64,000 nt of DNA from positions 21,797 through 85,796 of the forward strand of contig NZ_VDCQ01000042.1 in assembly GCF_006265175.1 (NCBI RefSeq), written 5' to 3'. The notes beneath the pieces were generated by a model that had not been told where the DNA came from, made no database searches, and worked only from the letters and a program-made list of their open reading frames with translations. This document shows positions 35,929-44,799 of this stretch, piece after piece. The DNA is from Paenibacillus hemerocallicola (lineage in GTDB: Bacteria; Bacillota; Bacilli; Paenibacillales; NBRC-103111). How positions within the stretch are numbered: position 1 is the first letter of the stretch; each line of letters starts with the position of its first letter. The position numbers and the translations under genes are program-made.

Positions 35929-36129
35929 TCAATGATTTTTGTATTCCTGGCAAGCCAGGCACGTATTGACATCCACGCAGGTAGGATGGATCGCTCCGGT
36001 AAATTTGGTGCAATAGATCGGGGTTCTGAATTCCACGTTCGTGGAAATCATCGAGCAATATTTGCAGCCGCCGATCAGTTCGACGGTCAACCGGTGCAAA
36101 TCGGTTTTCAGTTGCATCACTTCATCCAT
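35929..36129 (-). CDS. Small cysteine-rich protein behind a c-di-GMP riboswitch
   Basis: 66 residues beginning MDEVMQLKTDLHRLTVELIG. Six cysteines are arranged as C-x2-C (CKYC), two single cysteines and a final C-x2-C (CLAC), plus a histidine, which suggests a zinc-binding fold. No signal peptide or membrane helix. ATG at 36129 is preceded by GGGGGTGAT. Upstream on the same strand lie a c-di-GMP-I aptamer and an intrinsic terminator, so expression should respond to cyclic di-GMP. I do not recognise the family; the context points to motility, biofilm or sporulation physiology. Confidence 0.75.
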   Translation of the reverse strand: MDEVMQLKTDLHRLTVELIGGCKYCSMISTNVEFRTPIYCTKFTGAIHPTCVDVNTCLACQEYKNH

Positions 36130-36266
36130 CGCCGTATCACCCCCAACCCAATGGTCCCCCGTTTTTTAATCCCCGAAAGTGAAGAAAAGCGCAACTACTC
36201 AGGGGTAGATGACTCTATCAGAGCATGGCCTGCAGCAAGCTCTTTTCGACTTTCTCGACAAGCTAT

Positions 36267-36302
36267 AAAAAACAAAAGAAGACGCCGCCCTATGGCGACG
36301 TC
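36267..36302 (-). terminator. Expression-platform terminator of the c-di-GMP riboswitch
   Basis: Minus strand GACGTCGCC-loop-GGCGGCGTC hairpin followed by TTCTTTTGTTTTTT. It stands about 25 bases after the aptamer and about 140 bases before the start codon, so folding of the aptamer can decide between termination and read-through. Confidence 0.85.
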
Positions 36303-36324
36303 CGTCCGATTGACGTAAGTGCAT

Positions 36325-36425
36325 CGATTCGAGGGCGGCCCGGCTGCCATTAGCATTTGAACAACAAATGCTTGTAGACCCGTAGCTTTGCGTCCCTGTC
36401 TTTCGAGCAGGTTTGCCTTTATCCG
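36325..36425 (-). promoter_or_regulatory. Cyclic di-GMP-I riboswitch (GEMM)
   Basis: On the minus strand: AAAGGCAAACC, a helix capped by CGAAAG, GGGACGCAAAGC, then a variable stem with arms AGCATTTG and CAAATGCT, and ATGGCAGCCGGG closing with CGCC. These are the conserved aptamer blocks of the GEMM class, including GGCAAAC, the GNRA loop, GACGCAAAGC and the GGCAGCCGG strand that contacts the ligand. A terminator and the 66-residue gene follow. Confidence 0.92.
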
Positions 36426-36516
36426 ATTAGTCCGATATGACTAAGACCAGAGTAACATACGAACCCAATCTCATTAATAGGCATAAAGAACCATTTTGCT
36501 ACTTATGTCATGAAAT

Positions 36517-37317
36517 TCATCGCTCTTCATCTGCCCCTGGCGGCCTAAACGCAAGCACCCGCAGCCGCCAGTAATCGGCGATCCACTGCCCGTCGCGGAA
36601 TAAAACGGACTTCGCGAGACGATTCGTCTCCGCGTACGCTGCGCGTTTGTCCCGCTCCGTCAATCCGTCGAAAAAACCGGCGGCGAACATGTCGAGCCAG
36701 TGCTCCAAGCCGCGCTCGCCGTCGGCAAGCGGGGTCGGACGCGAGAAATGCAGCGCATACTCCACCCGAAAGCCCGCCGCCTCCAGCAGCGACGCGTATT
36801 CGCCGACGGAGGGGAAGTACCACGGATTGCGGGCTGCGGCATCTACGCCGAATCCGCGAAGCGCTTCGCTCAATGCAGCCACGATGCCGCCCACATTGTG
36901 CTTGCCGCCGAATTCGGCAACGAAGCGGCCTCCGGGCTTCAACGCGCCGCTCACCGAGCGGATCACCTCGGCAGGTCTGGTCATCCAGTGCAGCGCCGCA
37001 TTGGAAAACACCGCGTCGAATCGGAGCCGGGCGGGATAGGCATGAGCGTCGGCGGCTTCGAACGACAAATCCGGATATTTGTCCCGCGCCGTGGCGATCA
37101 TCTCTTCCGAATAATCGATGCCATGCGTCCGCGCTCCGCGGTCCGACAGCTCCCGGCACAAATCTCCCGTCCCGCAGCCGATATCCAACACCGTTTCCCC
37201 GGCTTGCACGTCAAGCATTTCGACGACGGATTTCCCGTATTCCGATACGAAGCCGATCCGCGAATCGTATAGCGAAGCGTTCCAATAATGGTTCGGTTGT
37301 TGCTGGCGTTGATTCAT
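36517..37317 (-). CDS. Class I SAM-dependent methyltransferase, trans-aconitate methyltransferase-like
   Basis: 266 residues. SAM-binding motif VLDIGCGTGDLCRELSDRG, acidic strand HGIDYSEEMIATARDKYPDL, then FDAVFSNAALHWMTRP and LKPGGRFVAEFGGKHNV, the last two typical of the Tam-like group of small-molecule methyltransferases. ATG at 37317 begins MNQRQQQPNHYWNASLYD and has AGAGGATG upstream; the longer frame adds 20 unconserved residues. It is separated from the riboswitch on the same strand by about 90 bases and is transcribed toward it. Confidence 0.88.
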   Translation of the reverse strand: MNQRQQQPNHYWNASLYDSRIGFVSEYGKSVVEMLDVQAGETVLDIGCGTGDLCRELSDRGARTHGIDYSEEMIATARDKYPDLSFEAADAHAYPARLRFDAVFSNAALHWMTRPAEVIRSVSGALKPGGRFVAEFGGKHNVGGIVAALSEALRGFGVDAAARNPWYFPSVGEYASLLEAAGFRVEYALHFSRPTPLADGERGLEHWLDMFAAGFFDGLTERDKRAAYAETNRLAKSVLFRDGQWIADYWRLRVLAFRPPGADEER

Positions 37318-37434
37318 GCATGCCACATCCTCTCGGTTAGTCGGCGAATAAGAACGAACGCCCTTATTTGCTTCCATATAAGCTCATTGTGAGGGATGAT
37401 ACTTCATTGGTCCAATATATAAAACAAATCCCGA

Positions 37435-38322
37435 TTATAGGATATTCCTATTACTACTCAATAATGGCTCCAACCGCCGTCGCAACTCCTCCGTAATCGG
37501 GGTTATCGGCAGCCGCACCGCATCCGACCGAATGCAGCCCGTCTGGCGCAGCACCCATTTGAGCGGCGCCGGATTCGGCTCGGCGAACAGCAGCCTGATA
37601 AGCGGAAGCAGCCCGTCGAACGTCTCCTTCGCCTCCGCCAGCCGGTGACTTGCATAGGCTTCGTACACCTTCACGAACCGGTTCGTCCCTACGTTCGCGG
37701 AGGCGAGCATGCCTCCGCTTGCGCCGCTGCACAGAGCGGCGAAAAAGTACAGGTCGTCGCCGCACAGAAGCGCTTTGTCCGTCCGGCCTCCGAGCTCGAT
37801 GAAGTTGCGGATGCCTCCGGAGCTTTCCTTGATTCCCGCGACGTTCCCGATCTCCAGAATTGCGGCCAGCTCGTCGGGGTTCAGCTCCAAGCCGGTCCGG
37901 TACGGGATATGGTAAGCGACGATCGGCAGTCCGACGTCGGCCACCCGCCTGTAATGCTCCAGCACGCCCTGAGCCGAAGGCCGGTTGTAGTACGGGGTGA
38001 CCACGAGCGCCCCGTCCGCTCCGAGAGATCGGGCCCGCTTCGTAAGGCGGACCGCTTCTCGGGTATCGTTCGAGCCGGTCCCGACTAGGATCGGAATGCT
38101 GCGGTTCGCTCTTATTTCGAGCGCGATGTCCACCATGCGGCTCGCCTCTGCCCAACTGACCGTCGGACATTCCCCCGTCGTTCCATGAATGACAAGTCCG
38201 TGCGCCCCCTGATCGAGCAGCGAGCGGACCAAGCTCCCGAAGCTCTCCGCATCCAGCTTATGATCCGCCGCAAAAGGGGCAATGACCGGTACGATGATGC
38301 CTTTAAGCCGTTGTGCCAACAT
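37435..38322 (-). CDS. Dihydrodipicolinate synthase/N-acetylneuraminate lyase-family aldolase
   Basis: 295 residues, TIM-barrel class I aldolase. Motifs: GLVIHGTTGECPTVSWAE, VTPYYNRPSAQG, the tyrosine in YHIPYRTG and the Schiff-base lysine in VAGIKESSGG. It resembles DapA, but the position beside a divergent LysR gene and away from other lysine genes suggests a catabolic or specialised aldolase rather than the housekeeping lysine enzyme. ATG at 38322 has GGGAGTGAT upstream. Confidence 0.9.
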   Translation of the reverse strand: MLAQRLKGIIVPVIAPFAADHKLDAESFGSLVRSLLDQGAHGLVIHGTTGECPTVSWAEASRMVDIALEIRANRSIPILVGTGSNDTREAVRLTKRARSLGADGALVVTPYYNRPSAQGVLEHYRRVADVGLPIVAYHIPYRTGLELNPDELAAILEIGNVAGIKESSGGIRNFIELGGRTDKALLCGDDLYFFAALCSGASGGMLASANVGTNRFVKVYEAYASHRLAEAKETFDGLLPLIRLLFAEPNPAPLKWVLRQTGCIRSDAVRLPITPITEELRRRLEPLLSSNRNIL

Positions 38323-38463
38323 GAATGATCACTCCCATCGATTGGTGCCGACGCGTCAAGACCGGCTATGCAACCAATGTAGCATAGAAATTCCAATCGG
38401 TGTTAGCTATAATTATTGATATAACCAATCGTTTTTTTCGATGAATTAGAGAGGACGGAGCAT

Positions 38464-39348
38464 ATGGACTTCATGCTGATGAAAACGTTCAAGGAAACCG
38501 CCAGGCTAATGAACATTACCCGCGCGGCCGATTCGCTCGGGTACGCGCAGTCGAGCGTCACCGCGCAAATCCGCAAGCTCGAGCAGCATTACGGCGTTCC
38601 GCTGTTCGAACGGAGCGGCCGCGGAATCCGGCTGACGCCGGGCGGCCGGCAGCTGCTGGAGTTCGCCGAGCGGTTTCTCGATTTGGCCGAGGAATCGATG
38701 CAGGCCGTCTCCGCCGAGACGGCCGGATCGATCACGATCGGTACGATCGAATCGATGGCGGCGTTTTACTTGCCGCCTTACGTAAGGGAGATGAAAGAGA
38801 AGTTTCCGTCAACGGGGCTGCTGCTGCAAACCGCAAACGAAGCCGAGCTGCTCCACGGCGTCCGTACGGGCGAATACGATGCGGGGATATGGCTCGAACG
38901 CGACATTGCGGATCCGGAGCTCGTCCGCGTCATCTTGAAGGAGGAACCGCTGCTGCTCGTCGCACGGCCCGACCATCCTTTGGCCGGCGCGCAAACCGTT
39001 CAGCTGGCGGATTTCGCCGGTCATGCCTGGGTCGCCCCGGAGCGGAGCTGCTCCTATCGGAGCATGCTCTCCGAACTGCTGGCCGAGCATGGCATCCGGC
39101 CGCAGCTGTCGTGCGAGCTCGGGAGCGTCGAAGCGATCAAACGCTGCGTCCTGCACGGACTCGGCATGTCGCTTCTTCCCGGCTGCGCGGTCGCCTCGGA
39201 AATCCGCGACGGCCGCCTGACCGTTCTCCCGTTCGCGCATCCGCGGCTGCGCATTTACGTACAGCTCGTCTACCCGGCGGGACGCTGGGTTTCCCGGACG
39301 CTTGCGGCCTTTATGTCCATGCTGCGGCAGCCGGCGCAGTCCGAGTAG
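38464..39348 (+). CDS. LysR-family transcriptional regulator
   Basis: 294 residues: N-terminal winged helix-turn-helix (ITRAADSLGYAQSSVTAQIR then KLEQHYGVPLFERSGRG) and a periplasmic-binding-like effector domain starting near residue 92. It is divergent from the DapA-like gene, 141 bp apart, the usual arrangement for a LysR activator and its target. GAGAGGACGGAG precedes the ATG at 38464. The intergenic region has several CCAAT/ATTGG words that may be its sites. Effector unknown. Confidence 0.92.
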   Translation: MDFMLMKTFKETARLMNITRAADSLGYAQSSVTAQIRKLEQHYGVPLFERSGRGIRLTPGGRQLLEFAERFLDLAEESMQAVSAETAGSITIGTIESMAAFYLPPYVREMKEKFPSTGLLLQTANEAELLHGVRTGEYDAGIWLERDIADPELVRVILKEEPLLLVARPDHPLAGAQTVQLADFAGHAWVAPERSCSYRSMLSELLAEHGIRPQLSCELGSVEAIKRCVLHGLGMSLLPGCAVASEIRDGRLTVLPFAHPRLRIYVQLVYPAGRWVSRTLAAFMSMLRQPAQSE

Positions 39349-39398
39349 CTAACGGTCGGAGCCCTCGGTCGGTGCCCGGACTCCGCAAGCCGTTCGTT

Positions 39399-40160
39399 TT
39401 ATTGCCGCCTATCGACCAGCTCGCTCTCGTCGCTATCCAGCAGACGCCTCAACCGGCCGGGATAATCGGTCATCATGCCGGATACGCCGCAATCGATCAT
39501 CTTCCGCATCTCTTCTTCCTTGTTGACCGTCCATGGGTACACGCGAAATCCGCGATCGACTGCGGCGCGAACCTTCTGCCGATCGATGCGGGCCCAATGC
39601 GGATGCAGCGAGTATACCGGACAATCGAGCAGCCCGGCCATGCGATAATGCTTCGACATACGATTATTGTACGGCAAGCCGATACGAGCCTCCGGTTCGA
39701 GCTCCTTCAGCAGCTCCAAATGGTCGTAGTCGAACGAGGATACGAATACGCCGGGCAAGCGGTCCTTCCGTTTCATCAGGCTGACGAGCGCAGGCACAAT
39801 CGGGGCGACGCCGGCCTTCAGCTCCACATTGATTTGCACCTCCGGCGGAACAAGGTCGAATACCTCCTCCAGAAGCGGTATACGCTCGCCCTCGTAGCGT
39901 TCGTCGAACCAGCGCCCGGCATCGGCCGACTTCAGCTCCTTTACCGTAAACTCGCTGATCGCACCTTTGCGGTCGGTCGTCCGGTTCAGCGTCTTATCGT
40001 GACAAACGATAATTTCGCCGTCCTTGGACAAATGAATGTCCAGCTCGATAACGTCGCATCCTTGTTCGAGGCCCAAGGCGAACGATGCCAGCGTATTTTC
40101 CGGTGCTTCTCCGGCGGCGCCGCGATGCGCGATCACTATCAATTTGTCGTTGCCGGCCAT
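39399..40160 (-). CDS. Glycerophosphodiester phosphodiesterase, paralog 1
   Basis: 253 residues with the GDPD signature: VIAHRGAAGEAPENTLASFA, DVIELDIHLSKDGEIIVCHD with metal and catalytic residues, INVELKAG and the closing VYPWTVNKEEEMRKMIDCGV. It cleaves glycerophosphodiesters to glycerol-3-phosphate and an alcohol; lacking a signal peptide it is cytoplasmic. ATG at 40160 has GGAGGG upstream. It follows a close paralog by 60 bases; the two proteins are highly similar along their whole length, showing a recent tandem duplication. Confidence 0.93.
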   Translation of the reverse strand: MAGNDKLIVIAHRGAAGEAPENTLASFALGLEQGCDVIELDIHLSKDGEIIVCHDKTLNRTTDRKGAISEFTVKELKSADAGRWFDERYEGERIPLLEEVFDLVPPEVQINVELKAGVAPIVPALVSLMKRKDRLPGVFVSSFDYDHLELLKELEPEARIGLPYNNRMSKHYRMAGLLDCPVYSLHPHWARIDRQKVRAAVDRGFRVYPWTVNKEEEMRKMIDCGVSGMMTDYPGRLRRLLDSDESELVDRRQ

Positions 40161-40220
40161 CAATCATCCCTCCTTCGACTGCTATCCATGCGAAGCGAAG
40201 CCCGTATGACGATAATCCCC

Positions 40221-40952
40221 TTAGCCTTCCAGCAGCTTCTTCAGACGTCCCGGATAATCGGTAATAATGCCGGATACGCCGCAGGCGATCATCTCCCGCA
40301 TGCCCTCTTCCTTGTTGACGGTCCAAGGATAGACGTGCAAGCCGCGTCCCGTCGCTTCGCGAACCTTCTGTTTATCCATGCGGCTCCAGTGGGGATGGAG
40401 CGAGTAGACCGGGCAGTCCAGCAGATCGGCCATCCGGTAATGCTTCGACATGCGGATATTGTACAGCAATCCGATTTTCGCTTCCGGCTCCAGTCCCTTG
40501 AGACGCTCCAATACATCGAAATCGAACGAGGAGACGAATACGTTCTCCACCCGGTTTTTCCGCTTCATCAAGCCGATCAGCGCAGGCACCAAATCGTCTA
40601 CCCCGGCTTTGATTTCCACGTTGATTTGGACTTCCGGCGGAACGAGGTCGAATACTTCCTCCAGCAGCGGAACGCGCTCTCCCTCGAACCGTTCGTGGAA
40701 CCAACGGCCGGCGTCGGCCAGCTTCAGCTCCTCGACCGTCTGCTCGCTGATCGCTCCTTTGCGGTCGGTCGTCCGATCGAGCGTCGTATCGTGGCAGACG
40801 ATAATCTCGCCGTCCTTCGACAGATGAATATCCAGCTCGATTCCGGTACAGCCTTGCTCGAGACCGAGGGCAAAGGCCGCCAGCGTATTTTCCGGAGCTT
40901 CTCCCGCGGCGCCGCGATGCGCGATCACCATCAGTTGGTCGTTGTTCTTCAT
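40221..40952 (-). CDS. Glycerophosphodiester phosphodiesterase, paralog 2
   Basis: 243 residues, same domain and catalytic motifs as the neighbour (VIAHRGAAGEAPENTLAAFA, GIELDIHLSKDGEIIVCHDT, INVEIKAG). Differences are scattered, and the C-terminus is about ten residues shorter. ATG at 40952 is preceded by GAGAGGATG; 45 upstream in-frame codons are not conserved. It is the first of the tandem pair and lies 239 bp after GlpP on the same strand, in a position where GlpP-controlled antitermination would be possible. Confidence 0.92.
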   Translation of the reverse strand: MKNNDQLMVIAHRGAAGEAPENTLAAFALGLEQGCTGIELDIHLSKDGEIIVCHDTTLDRTTDRKGAISEQTVEELKLADAGRWFHERFEGERVPLLEEVFDLVPPEVQINVEIKAGVDDLVPALIGLMKRKNRVENVFVSSFDFDVLERLKGLEPEAKIGLLYNIRMSKHYRMADLLDCPVYSLHPHWSRMDKQKVREATGRGLHVYPWTVNKEEGMREMIACGVSGIITDYPGRLKKLLEG

Positions 40953-41191
40953 CGTTCTCTCATCCTCTCGATTCGCGAATAGCGAAATATATGTAAATTT
41001 GATGTAGCCCATTGCAAATGTTTCCGGCAACGAAAAAAAGACCGCGGAATACCGGAAACGCCGGGAGACACCTTTTTCGCATGACAAAAAAAGTGCCGCC
41101 TCGGCCTTTCGGGTATTCTCTCGGTCTCCGCACCCAATCGGTCTCGTCTAACGTTCGTAATGGGACAGCCGCACTCAAACGGCTTATCGCC

Positions 41192-41749
41192 TTATTGCCA
41201 TAAATCGGGCGTACCTACGGACACGGCCAGCGCTCCCGCCTCCAAGCCATCGTCGATCTCCCGCTGGTTGCCCACCAGCCCTCCGGCAATGATCGGCAGC
41301 GGCGTCATGTTCGTCATCTCGCGGATAATCCGCGGCATAATGCCCGGCATCACTTCAATCGCGTCCGGGGAGCTTTGCTCCACCGCCTTGATTCCGCGCA
41401 GCACCGCGTTGCGGTCGATCAGGAAAATGCGCTGGATGGCCGACAGTCCGCAATCTTTGGCCGCTTTAATCAGCGTGCTCTTCGTGGAGATGATTCCGGT
41501 AGGCCGGACATGCTGGGCTACGTACGCAACCCCGCTCCGGTCGGCGGCGATGCCTTCGATAAATTCCATATGCAAAAACACATGCTTGCCGGCTTCCTTG
41601 ACCCGTCCGGTCAGCTCATGAACGTTGAGCAGCGAGCCCGTCAGCAAAAACACGACGTTCACCCTGCCCCGCAGCGCGGCGTCCAGATCGGCTTCTTTCT
41701 GCACGGCGGCAATCGTTTGATGCTCCACGATATCGACGATCGGATACAT
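41192..41749 (-). CDS. glpP: Glycerol-3-phosphate-responsive antiterminator GlpP
   Basis: 185 residues matching GlpP: HVFLHMEFIEGIAADRSG, RPTGIISTKSTLIKAAKDCG, SAIQRIFLIDRNAV, DAIEVMPGIMPRIIREM and PIIAGGLVGNQREIDDGLEAGA. In B. subtilis GlpP with glycerol-3-phosphate prevents termination in the leaders of glp genes. GGAGGAG stands before the ATG at 41749; an ATG 15 bases earlier is also possible. Its neighbours here are the two glycerophosphodiesterases, which generate its effector. Confidence 0.92.
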   Translation of the reverse strand: MYPIVDIVEHQTIAAVQKEADLDAALRGRVNVVFLLTGSLLNVHELTGRVKEAGKHVFLHMEFIEGIAADRSGVAYVAQHVRPTGIISTKSTLIKAAKDCGLSAIQRIFLIDRNAVLRGIKAVEQSSPDAIEVMPGIMPRIIREMTNMTPLPIIAGGLVGNQREIDDGLEAGALAVSVGTPDLWQ

Positions 41750-41830
41750 GGCATGCTCCTCCATAATTCCCCCCACAGACGTGGAGTGCTTGCGCAATCC
41801 CCATTATACCACGGAAATACCGGTTTGCGG

Positions 41831-42601
41831 CTACAGGTCCACGATTTTTGCGATGCTCGGCAAAATGGTCCGGGGCCGGTCCGGTCCCGCTTCCGCCTCT
41901 TGCTCCGTACCGACTCCCGTCAACACGAGCACGGAATGCATGCCCGCCTCGTTGGCCATCCGGATGTCCGTCTCCAGCCGGTCGCCGATCACGAAGCAAT
42001 CCTTGCAGTCGAGTCCGATGCGCTCCACCGCCGCCTCCGCCGCGATTCGCGAAGGCTTGCCCGCCACGACGACGGCACGCTTCCCGAGAGCGGTTTCAAG
42101 CGCCGCGATCATCGTTCCCGTATCCGGCACCTGCCCGCCCTCCAGCGGGCACGTCGCATCCGGATTCGAGGCGACGACCGTCGCCCCGCGCAAAGCCGAC
42201 TGATACAGCACATTCAGCTTCTCGTACGTAAACTCCCGATCCCACGACAGCACGATCACTTCAGCCTCCTCCGCGCGATCGGTGCAGTGGACGCCGTGAT
42301 GGAGCAGCTCCCGGCGGATAGGCTCTTCGCCGATGACGTAAGCCCGCTGGCCGGGAAGCATCGTCTTGCGCAAATAACGGGCCACGATCAACGAAGAATT
42401 GAGGACGTCGCCCACCTCGGTCGGGATGCCCATCTTCGTCAGCTTCTCCGCGTACGAGCTCCGATCGGCAATCGGCTTGTTGGACAAAAACAACACCTTG
42501 TCGCCCCTTTGCCTGAGCGTCCGGATCGCCTCCGCCGCCCCGTCGATCATCCGGTCCCCCAAATAAACCGTGCCGTCCAAATCGAAAATGAATCCGCGCA
42601 A
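41831..42601 (-). CDS. HAD-superfamily IIA phosphatase (NagD/AraL type)
   Basis: 256 residues: motif I GFIFDLDGTVYLGD, motif II VLFLSNKP, a C2 cap region, GKPSRIAAEAAV with the motif III lysine and CFVIGDRLETDIRMANEAG. This group dephosphorylates sugar phosphates, nucleotides or glycerol-phosphate compounds; adjacency to GlpP fits the last. The start is probably TTG at 42601, six bases after GGGTGGGG and just before the conserved strand; a longer start upstream would run into the prkA terminator region. Confidence 0.88.
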   Translation of the reverse strand: MRGFIFDLDGTVYLGDRMIDGAAEAIRTLRQRGDKVLFLSNKPIADRSSYAEKLTKMGIPTEVGDVLNSSLIVARYLRKTMLPGQRAYVIGEEPIRRELLHHGVHCTDRAEEAEVIVLSWDREFTYEKLNVLYQSALRGATVVASNPDATCPLEGGQVPDTGTMIAALETALGKRAVVVAGKPSRIAAEAAVERIGLDCKDCFVIGDRLETDIRMANEAGMHSVLVLTGVGTEQEAEAGPDRPRTILPSIAKIVDL

Positions 42602-42643
42602 AACAGGCCCCACCCTTCCATGGAATCGGCGCAGGCGGACAAA

Positions 42644-42711
42644 CAAAAAAACCCTTATCCACGGTAAACACGCCTTCGCGGTAGCGAAAGCCGTGCATAC
42701 GGGTAAGGGTT
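42644..42711 (-). terminator. Large nested hairpin terminator after prkA
   Basis: Minus strand AACCCTTACCC at the base pairs with GGATAAGGGTT, with an inner CACGG/CCGTG pair and an innermost CTTTCGC-TACC-GCGAAGG hairpin, followed by TTTTTTTG. It is longer and more layered than ordinary terminators. It lies between the prkA stop (about 190 bases away) and the HAD gene. Confidence 0.65.
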
Positions 42712-42903
42712 ACTCCTGTTCTCAACCTGACCGTTCTATTCGATTGTCTTGAATTATAGGGGCGAAGCTCTTCTTTGTCAACGGTAACATGGGAGGCCCG
42801 TCGAAGCGACAGCCGCCCTCCCTATGCCGGATCCGCGGCAAAACCGTCCGGAGCGCGTCCGCTCCGAGCGGTTTTGCCGCACGCTTCCTGTGCCCGTCGG
42901 CCG

Positions 42904-44799
42904 TCAACGGTTCAGCAGGCTTCCCACGTAACGCAGCATCTCGTTGGCGCATACCGGGCAGTAGCCGTGCTCGTCGATCAGACGTTTCGTCACCTCGTTG
43001 ATTTTTTTCAGCTGGTTTTCGTCAGGCGTTTTGGTCGACGTCGTAATTTTGACGATATCCTTCAAATCGGAGAACAGCTTCTTCTCGATCGCCTCGCGCA
43101 GCCGTTCGTGGCTGTTGTACTCGAACCTCTTGCCTTTGCGGGAATACGTCGACATGCGGATGAGAATTTCTTCGCGGAACGCCTTCTTCGCGTTCTCGGA
43201 TATGCCGATCTGCTCCTCGATCGAACGCATCAGCCTTTCGTCCGGATCCATCTCCTCTCCCGTCAGCGGGTCGCGGATCTTCTGCCAATTGCAATAAGCT
43301 TCTACGTTGTCGAGGTAATTGTCGAACAGCGTCCTCGCCGATTCCTCGTACGAGTATACGAACGCCTTCTGAATTTCTTTCTTCGCCAGCTCGTCGTACT
43401 CCTTGCGCGCGACCCCTATGTAGTTCAAATACCGTTCGCGCTCATCCTTCGTAATCGAAGGATGCTGGTCGAGTCCGTCCTTGATTGCCCGTAGCACGTC
43501 AAGCGCATTGATGCATTGCAGGTCTTGACGGATCAAGGCGCTGGATATCCGGTTGATGACATACCGCGGGTCGATTCCGGACATGCCCTCCTCGGCGTAT
43601 TCGCTCTGCATCTCCTTCAGATCGGCTTCCTTGAAGCCTTCGATCGATTCTCCGTCGTACATTTTCATCTTCTTCAGCAAATCCATGCCCTGCTTCTTCG
43701 TTTCCTTCAGACGGGTCAAAATCGAGAAGATGGCCGACGTCCTTAGCGCATGGGGCGCGATATGAATATGCTTCATGTCGCTTTGGCCGATCAGCTTGGA
43801 ATAAATCTTCTCCTCCTCGGACACTCTCAGGTTGTAGGGAACGGGCATGACGATCATCCGGGATTGAAGCGCCTCGTTTTTCTTGTTCGAAATAAACGAT
43901 TTGTACTCCGATTCGTTCGTATGGGCCACAATCAATTCGTCCGCGGAGATGAGCGCGAACCGTCCCGCCTTGAAATTGCCCTCCTGCGTGAGCGACAACA
44001 GGTTCCACAAAAATTTCTCGTCGCATTTCAGCATTTCCTGAAATTCCATCAGCCCGCGGTTGGCCTTGTTCAGCTCGCCGTCGAACCGGTAAGCGCGCGG
44101 ATCCGATTCCGAACCGTACTCCGTAATGGTGGAAAAATCGATGCTGCCGGTCAAATCGGCGATATCCTGCGACTTCGGGTCCGACGGGCTGAACGTGCCG
44201 ATACCGACCCGTTCTTCCTCGGAGAGCAGCACCCGTTCGATCATGACATCCTCGATCCGGCCTCCGTATTCGGTCTTCAGCCTCATCTGGCACGAAGGGC
44301 ACAAGCTTCCCTCGATCCGGATCCCCAGCTCCTTCTCGATATCCGGGCGGAGTTCCAGAGGCACAAGATGCAGCGGCTCCTCGTGCATCGGACATCCCTT
44401 GATCCCGTACAGCGCCCCCTCCTCCGACCGCGAGTATCGCTCCAGCCCCCGCTTGAGCATCGCCACGATCGTCGATTTCCCTCCGCTGACAGGGCCCATC
44501 AGAAGCAAGATCCGTTTGCGTACATCGAGTCGTCTCGCAGCCGAATGGAAATATTCCTCGACCAGCTTTTCGAGCGTCCGGTCCAGACCGAACATATCGT
44601 CCTCGAAAAATTTGTATTTGCGCTGTCCGTTTTGTTCCCGGATGCCGTGCCATGCGATCATATCATACACACGCGCATGCGCGGTCTTGGCTACGTTCGG
44701 ATTTTGTCTGACGATTTCGATGTAATCGGCAAACGTTCCGGTCCAGGATGCCTTCTCCTGTTCCCGACGATGTTCCGATATTCGTTTGAAAATATCCAT
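42904..44799 (-). CDS. prkA: PrkA-family serine protein kinase / AAA+ protein
   Basis: 631 residues, full length for PrkA. The Walker A motif LLMGPVSGGKSTIVAMLKRG lies near residue 100 in an AAA-like N-terminal domain; the middle has the family's conserved REFNEALKC-like segment LMEFQEMLKCDEKFLWNLL and a C-terminal kinase-like domain. In Bacillus PrkA acts during sporulation and early stationary phase. ATG at 44799 follows AAAGGAGGT. The usual partners yhbH and spoVR are not present next to it. Confidence 0.95.
   Translation of the reverse strand: MDIFKRISEHRREQEKASWTGTFADYIEIVRQNPNVAKTAHARVYDMIAWHGIREQNGQRKYKFFEDDMFGLDRTLEKLVEEYFHSAARRLDVRKRILLLMGPVSGGKSTIVAMLKRGLERYSRSEEGALYGIKGCPMHEEPLHLVPLELRPDIEKELGIRIEGSLCPSCQMRLKTEYGGRIEDVMIERVLLSEEERVGIGTFSPSDPKSQDIADLTGSIDFSTITEYGSESDPRAYRFDGELNKANRGLMEFQEMLKCDEKFLWNLLSLTQEGNFKAGRFALISADELIVAHTNESEYKSFISNKKNEALQSRMIVMPVPYNLRVSEEEKIYSKLIGQSDMKHIHIAPHALRTSAIFSILTRLKETKKQGMDLLKKMKMYDGESIEGFKEADLKEMQSEYAEEGMSGIDPRYVINRISSALIRQDLQCINALDVLRAIKDGLDQHPSITKDERERYLNYIGVARKEYDELAKKEIQKAFVYSYEESARTLFDNYLDNVEAYCNWQKIRDPLTGEEMDPDERLMRSIEEQIGISENAKKAFREEILIRMSTYSRKGKRFEYNSHERLREAIEKKLFSDLKDIVKITTSTKTPDENQLKKINEVTKRLIDEHGYCPVCANEMLRYVGSLLNR

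Noticed and set aside
38889..40982. 697-codon plus-strand frame over the LysR end and both glycerophosphodiesterases
   Set aside because: The two halves are similar only because they are antisense to two paralogous genes; composition is Arg/Gln/His-rich shadow protein.
40953..41191. Strong intrinsic terminator between glpP and the glycerophosphodiesterases
   Set aside because: T runs exist but the sequences just before them do not form a convincing stem; mentioned only as a possible GlpP target.
42722..42952. 76-codon minus-strand frame between prkA and its terminator
   Set aside because: No ribosome site, overlaps the prkA end and has Arg/Pro-rich random composition.
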